Origin: an uncultured Stenotrophomonas sp.
GTDB lineage: Bacteria > Pseudomonadota > Gammaproteobacteria > Xanthomonadales > Xanthomonadaceae
NCBI GenBank assembly: GCA_946223375.1
Contig: CAMICU010000028.1
Span: 1 to 26,374, forward strand
Direction of reading: 5' to 3'
Length of the DNA: 26,374 bases
In this document: in pieces, positions 23,036 to 26,374 of the stretch
How the letters are laid out: each line of letters starts with the position of its first letter
Position numbering within the stretch: position 1 is the stretch's first letter
Notes under the pieces: generated by a model
The model's input: the letters and a program-made list of their open reading frames with translations, nothing else
What the model was told of the DNA's origin: nothing
Database searches by the model: none
Translations under genes and position numbers: made by a program

Positions 23036-23974
23036 ATGCGTATCCTGATTCTCGGCGCCGGCGGTACCGGCGGTTACTTTGGTGGTCGCCTGGCGCAGGC
23101 CGGTGTCGATGTGACCTTCCTGGTGCGCCCCAACCGCGCTGCACAGCTGGATCGCGATGGGCTGGTGATCCGCAGCCCGCTCGGCGATGCCGCATTTCCG
23201 GTCGCGCATGTCACCGCCGACGCGTTGCCGCAACTCGCACAGGCGCGACCGTTCGATCTGGTGATCCTCAGCTGCAAGGCCTACGACCTGGACAGCTCCA
23301 TCGACGCGATTGCCCCGGCCGTGGGTACCACCACCACGGTGCTGCCGATCCTCAATGGCCTGCGTCACTACACCGCGCTGGATGCGCGCTTCGGGCGTGA
23401 GCAGGTGCTGGGCGGACTGTGCTTCATCAGCGCCACCAAGGCCGATGATGGCGCGGTGCTGCATCTCGACAAACCGGCCAAGCTGACCTTCGGTGAGCGC
23501 GATGGCGGTGCGATCAGTGCGCGGGTTGCCTCCCTGGCGGCGGCTTGTGAAAGCGCCGGTCTGGATCACGTCGCTTCGACGGATATCGCGCAGGAGCAGT
23601 GGATCAAGTACACCTTCCTCACCGCGCTGGCTGCCGGCACCTGCCTGATGCGCGCCAACGTCGGCAGCATCGTCGCCACCGACCACGGCACCGCTTTCAT
23701 GCAGGCGCTGTACACCGAATGCCTGGCCGTTGCGGCGCAGGCCGGGCAACCGATCCCCCGGAAGGCGCAGGAGATCGCGCTGGCGGCGGTGACCAAGCCC
23801 GGCTCACCGATCAAGGCATCGATGCTGCGCGACCTGGAAGCCGGCCAGCGCGTGGAAGCGGCGCATATCGTCGGCGACATGCTCGAGCGTGCGCTCGCCG
23901 CTGGCCAGGCGGCACCGCTGCTGCAGGCGGCGTACAGCCACCTGCAGGCCTACGAGGCGCAGCGCGCCGGTTGA
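23036..23974 (+). CDS. panE: 2-dehydropantoate 2-reductase family protein
   Basis: 312 residues. N-terminal NADPH-binding fold with GAGGTGGYFGG (8-18), then SCKAYDL with the conserved catalytic Lys (about residue 80), LNGLRHY, and the C-terminal helical domain with WIKYTFLTALAAGT and PIKASMLRDLEAGQRVEAAHI, where the Lys-x-Ser-Met and the Glu toward the end are typical of ketopantoate reductases. The enzyme reduces ketopantoate to pantoate for coenzyme A synthesis; some family members act on other 2-keto acids, so the symbol is by family resemblance. Start ATG 23036 with AAGGA about 11 bases upstream. It converges with tatD; a 9-bp hairpin spans the junction. Confidence 0.85.
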   Translation: MRILILGAGGTGGYFGGRLAQAGVDVTFLVRPNRAAQLDRDGLVIRSPLGDAAFPVAHVTADALPQLAQARPFDLVILSCKAYDLDSSIDAIAPAVGTTTTVLPILNGLRHYTALDARFGREQVLGGLCFISATKADDGAVLHLDKPAKLTFGERDGGAISARVASLAAACESAGLDHVASTDIAQEQWIKYTFLTALAAGTCLMRANVGSIVATDHGTAFMQALYTECLAVAAQAGQPIPRKAQEIALAAVTKPGSPIKASMLRDLEAGQRVEAAHIVGDMLERALAAGQAAPLLQAAYSHLQAYEAQRAG

Positions 23975-23981
23975 TCGGTTG

Positions 23982-24008
23982 CGCCTGCCGTCAGACCGGC
24001 GGCAGGCG
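23982..24008. terminator. Hairpin between the convergent panE-like and tatD genes
   Basis: CGCCTGCCG (23982-23990) pairs with 24000-24008 around a 9-base loop; the loop contains the tatD stop codon. No T run on either side. It could end both transcripts. Confidence 0.45.
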
Positions 24009-24800
24009 GAAGAACGCGCGGGTGGCGGCAGTGGCGTTGGCGGCAGTCAGCGCCACGTCCTCGCCACGATCGCGCGCCAGTTCTTCAACGATATGCGACA
24101 GGAACGCCGGCTCGTTGCGGCGGTCCTTCGGCATCGGCCGCAGCGTGCGCGGCAGCAGGTACGGCGCATCGGTCTCGATCATCATCCGCTCGGCCGGGAT
24201 GTGCTTGACCAGCTCACGCAGGTGCGCGCCACGGCGCTCGTCGCACAGCCAGCCGGTGATGCCGATGTAGTAATCACGATCCAGATAGTCGAACAGCTCG
24301 CGCCGCTCGGCGGTGAAGCAATGCACCACCGCCGGGCCCAGCCGGCCGTCGAAGTTCTTCATCATCGCGATGAAGTCGTCATGCGCGTCGCGTTGATGCA
24401 GGAACAGCGGCTTGCCCACGCCGTCCACCGCCAGGTCGGCCGCGATCTGCAGTTGCCGCTCGAACGCCTTGCGCTGCGCCGGGCGCGGCGAGAAATCACG
24501 GTTGTAGTCCAGCCCGCACTCGCCCACCGCCACCACTTCCGGATGGGCATGCAGCGCGCGCATCTCCGCATCGCATTCGTCGGTGTATTCGCTGGCATGG
24601 TGCGGATGCACGCCGGCCGTCGCATACAGGAAGCCGGGATGGCGACGGGCCAGTTCCAGCGCCATCGGCGAATGCTCGCGACTGGCGCCGGTGATCACCA
24701 TCTGCACCACGCCGGCGGCACGGGCGCGCTGCAGCACCGCGTCCAGGTCGCGATCAAAGGATTCGTGGGTGAGGTTGGCGCCGATGTCGATCAGTTGCAT
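23991..24800 (-). CDS. tatD: TatD family DNase/metal-dependent hydrolase
   Basis: 269 residues. It matches E. coli TatD in length and motifs: DIGANLTHESF at the start, GVHPHH (63-68), GECGLDYNRDF with Glu94, LHQRDAH with His135, HCFT with His160, YIGITGWLCDERRG (178-191) and ETDAPYLLPR with Asp211. As in TatD proper, the first metal motif is G-x-N instead of the H-x-H of paralogues YcfH and YjjV. TatD is a Mg-dependent 3'-5' exonuclease linked to DNA repair and is not needed for Tat export. Start ATG 24800; candidate -10 TAGAAT on the minus strand at 24833-24828. Confidence 0.95.
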   Translation of the reverse strand: MQLIDIGANLTHESFDRDLDAVLQRARAAGVVQMVITGASREHSPMALELARRHPGFLYATAGVHPHHASEYTDECDAEMRALHAHPEVVAVGECGLDYNRDFSPRPAQRKAFERQLQIAADLAVDGVGKPLFLHQRDAHDDFIAMMKNFDGRLGPAVVHCFTAERRELFDYLDRDYYIGITGWLCDERRGAHLRELVKHIPAERMMIETDAPYLLPRTLRPMPKDRRNEPAFLSHIVEELARDRGEDVALTAANATAATRAFFRLPPV

Positions 24801-24827
24801 GGGGCGTTGAACATCCAGGGGGCCGCC

Positions 24828-24833
24828 ATTCTA
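24828..24833 (-). promoter_or_regulatory. Candidate -10 of tatD
   Basis: TAGAAT on the minus strand followed by GGCGGCC, 27 bases before the ATG at 24800. Start near 24821. Confidence 0.45.
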
Positions 24834-24872
24834 CCGCCCCGGCCGGCCCCTGCCCGGGCAGGCCGGCGGCCC

Positions 24873-24887
24873 ATGCTAGAGTCGCCC
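24873..24887 (+). promoter_or_regulatory. Candidate extended -10 before the 209-residue protein
   Basis: ATGCTAGAGTCGCCC differs by one base from the element at 457-471. It lies 23 bases before ATG 24910. Confidence 0.5.
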
Positions 24888-24909
24888 GCACGTTCCCCGG
24901 AGGTCGTCG

Positions 24910-25539
24910 ATGCGACGCATTGCCCTCATGTTGTGGTCGTTGTTGCTTGCCGCACCCGCGGCCTCCGCCGACGAGGTGGTCGCCTACCGCGGCGACACCC
25001 CGATCCTGCGCGCGCAGCTTGCCGGTGACACGCCGGCGGTCGACCGCTTGTTCGAGCTGACGGTGGCACCGGCATTGAAGGACTACCTGGCCGCGCACCG
25101 CGCCGACTGGGAACCGGACGAAGCCACCCAGCAGCGCGCCGAGGCTGCGCTGCGGCGCTCCCTGGCCTGCCTGCCCTACGCCACCCCGGAATACGACGTG
25201 CCAGGCGTCGCCCGCTTTTCCGCCAATGCGCTGATCAGCGGCGTGCAGATACAGCGCTTCATTCACCGCCGTTTCGGTGGCGGCCGCCTGCTCACGCCGA
25301 ACCGGGGGGTGCCGCTGGTCGGGGCAATGGCCTTCGACGCCAACAACCGCCTGGTCCGCCAGCTGGAACAGGACGGCGCGTTCCGCATCGTCGACCCCAC
25401 CCTCCACGCGCAGGTGTTTGCCTTCCTGGCTGACACCGAGCAGGGCACGCTGGTACCGGAAAGCGAGGCGGACGCACTGCTCGATCCGGACAAGGTGTTC
25501 ACCAGCTGCGCACCAGTGAACCCCGCCCCGACCGGCTGA
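24910..25539 (+). CDS. Hypothetical periplasmic protein, 209 residues
   Basis: Family not recognised. ATG 24910 follows GGAGG (24899-24903) by 6 bases. Residues 1-20 are a signal peptide with cleavage at ASA-DE. The mature part is mixed alpha/beta, with a Glu/Ala/Arg-rich helix (about 68-85, EATQQRAEAALRRSLAC) and FGGGRLLTPNRGVPLVGAMAF in the middle. Two cysteines (Cys87, Cys200) could form a disulphide in the periplasm. Proline-rich end (CAPVNPAPTG). No membrane helix in the mature part. It is 42 bases upstream of hrpB in the same direction, which has its own candidate -10, so a functional link is not implied. Confidence 0.8.
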   Translation: MRRIALMLWSLLLAAPAASADEVVAYRGDTPILRAQLAGDTPAVDRLFELTVAPALKDYLAAHRADWEPDEATQQRAEAALRRSLACLPYATPEYDVPGVARFSANALISGVQIQRFIHRRFGGGRLLTPNRGVPLVGAMAFDANNRLVRQLEQDGAFRIVDPTLHAQVFAFLADTEQGTLVPESEADALLDPDKVFTSCAPVNPAPTG

Positions 25540-25566
25540 GACCCGGCAGCACCGGGCGCCAGCGCG

Positions 25567-25572
25567 TATTCT
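25567..25572 (+). promoter_or_regulatory. Candidate -10 very close to the hrpB start
   Basis: TATTCT followed by TGCGCGCC ends 9 bases before ATG 25582, and no Shine-Dalgarno sequence precedes the ATG. If used, the mRNA would be leaderless or nearly so. Confidence 0.35.
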
Positions 25573-25581
25573 TGCGCGCCT

Positions 25582-26374
25582 ATGAGCACCACCGAATTCC
25601 CGATCACCCCGCTGCTGCCGGAGCTGCTCGCGCAGCTGCAGACCCATACCCGCCTGGTACTGGAAGCGCCACCCGGCGCGGGCAAGACCACCCAGGTGCC
25701 GCTGGCGCTGCTGCAGGCACCGTGGCTGGCCGGGCGCCGGATCATCATGCTCGAGCCGCGCCGCGTGGCCGCGCGCAGCGCCGCGCTGTTCATGGCCCGG
25801 CAACTGGGCGAGCCGGTCGGGGAGACCGTCGGCTACCGCATCCGCTTCGAGAGCAAGGTATCCGCGCGTACCCGCATCGAGGTGGTCACCGAAGGCATCC
25901 TGACCCGCATGCTGCAGGACGATCCACTGCTGGAAGGCGTGGGCGCGCTGCTGTTCGACGAGTTCCACGAACGCCACCTGTCGGCCGACCTCGGCCTGGC
26001 GCTGGCGCTGGACGTGCAGAGCCAGCTGCGCGACGAGCTGCGCATCGTGGTGATGTCGGCCACGCTCGACGGCCAACGCCTGGCCGCCTTCCTGGAGGCG
26101 CCACGGCTGTCCAGCGAGGGCCGCAGCCACCCGGTGGAGATCAGCCATTTCCCGGCCCGCCGCGAGGAAGCGCTGGAAGCGCAGACCCGCCGCGCGGTCG
26201 AGCAGGCGCTGGCCGAGCATCCGGGCGATGTACTGGTGTTCCTGCCCGGGCAGCGCGAGATCGCCAGGGTGCAGGCGGCCCTCGACGGCACGTCCGCCTC
26301 CGCGGCCGCGCGTCACCCGCTGCCGCCGGGAAACGGGTACGACGTGCTGCCGCTGCACGGCGAGCTGCCGATCG
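25582..26374 (+). CDS. hrpB: ATP-dependent RNA helicase HrpB, 5' part
   Basis: The frame is open from ATG 25582 to the right edge of the window (264 codons), so the C-terminal two-thirds are missing. Walker A is LEAPPGAGKTTQVPL (27-41), motif Ia LEPRRVAARS (57-66), TEGILTRML (103-111), the DEAH-type box reads DEFHERH (126-132), and motif III is SATL (159-162). LVFLPGQREI follows as the start of the second RecA-like domain. The DEFH variant of the box, with this N-terminus, is what I know of bacterial HrpB, a DEAH-box helicase of about 820 residues. Its physiological role is poorly defined. No ribosome binding site is visible before the start. Confidence 0.93.
   Translation, partial: MSTTEFPITPLLPELLAQLQTHTRLVLEAPPGAGKTTQVPLALLQAPWLAGRRIIMLEPRRVAARSAALFMARQLGEPVGETVGYRIRFESKVSARTRIEVVTEGILTRMLQDDPLLEGVGALLFDEFHERHLSADLGLALALDVQSQLRDELRIVVMSATLDGQRLAAFLEAPRLSSEGRSHPVEISHFPARREEALEAQTRRAVEQALAEHPGDVLVFLPGQREIARVQAALDGTSASAAARHPLPPGNGYDVLPLHGELPI

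Noticed and set aside
24754..26358. Minus-strand open frame of 534 codons opposite the 209-residue protein and hrpB
   Set aside because: Low-complexity shadow; the plus strand carries a signal peptide protein and clear helicase motifs.

Overview
The window is GC-rich (roughly two-thirds G+C, with G/C strongly preferred at third codon positions). Gene content and protein sequences look like a gammaproteobacterium of the Xanthomonadaceae, most likely Stenotrophomonas. This placement comes from reading proteins, not from a database search. I find 21 intact or edge-truncated protein genes, one gene interrupted by an in-frame amber codon, and no rRNA, tRNA, CRISPR array or insertion sequence.

Layout. 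(1) 1-1625: the end of a YqhA-type membrane protein with a textbook terminator, then a lipoprotein with a C-terminal TonB domain and its own terminator hairpin. (2) 1913-6291, minus strand: a probable five-gene operon. It encodes a six-helix membrane protein, a 65-residue XRE regulator, a secreted or anchored alpha/beta-hydrolase peptidase and a NatAB-like ABC exporter. A pair of mirror-image 18-bp boxes (6406-6466) lies upstream and looks like an autoregulatory operator. (3) 6534-20231: a chaperone-usher fimbria island with its own signalling genes. It holds two RcsB-like response regulators flanking a convergent small ORF; usher, chaperone and major subunit; a receiver-EAL phosphodiesterase resembling RocR; a divergent RcsC/RocS-like hybrid histidine kinase; and two divergent paralogous tip adhesins. 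(4) 20250-26374: housekeeping and transport genes: a ferredoxin-NADP-reductase-like flavoprotein, a YadGH-type ABC transporter, a ketopantoate-reductase family protein, TatD, a hypothetical periplasmic protein and the 5' part of hrpB.

How the fimbrial island probably works (inference): the membrane kinase senses a periplasmic cue and passes phosphate to its receiver. A C-terminal HPt domain would then pass it to the two RcsB-like DNA-binding regulators, which would act on the subunit-chaperone-usher operon and perhaps the adhesin genes. The EAL protein would lower cyclic di-GMP. This resembles the Pseudomonas aeruginosa Roc system that controls cup fimbriae, with a kinase built like enterobacterial RcsC.

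The most striking observation is a TAG codon at 17342-17344 that cuts the kinase reading frame in the middle of the HPt domain. The same frame continues for 77 codons and contains the expected phospho-accepting histidine motif (HSIRG). The relay in this genome therefore appears broken, rewired, or dependent on readthrough.
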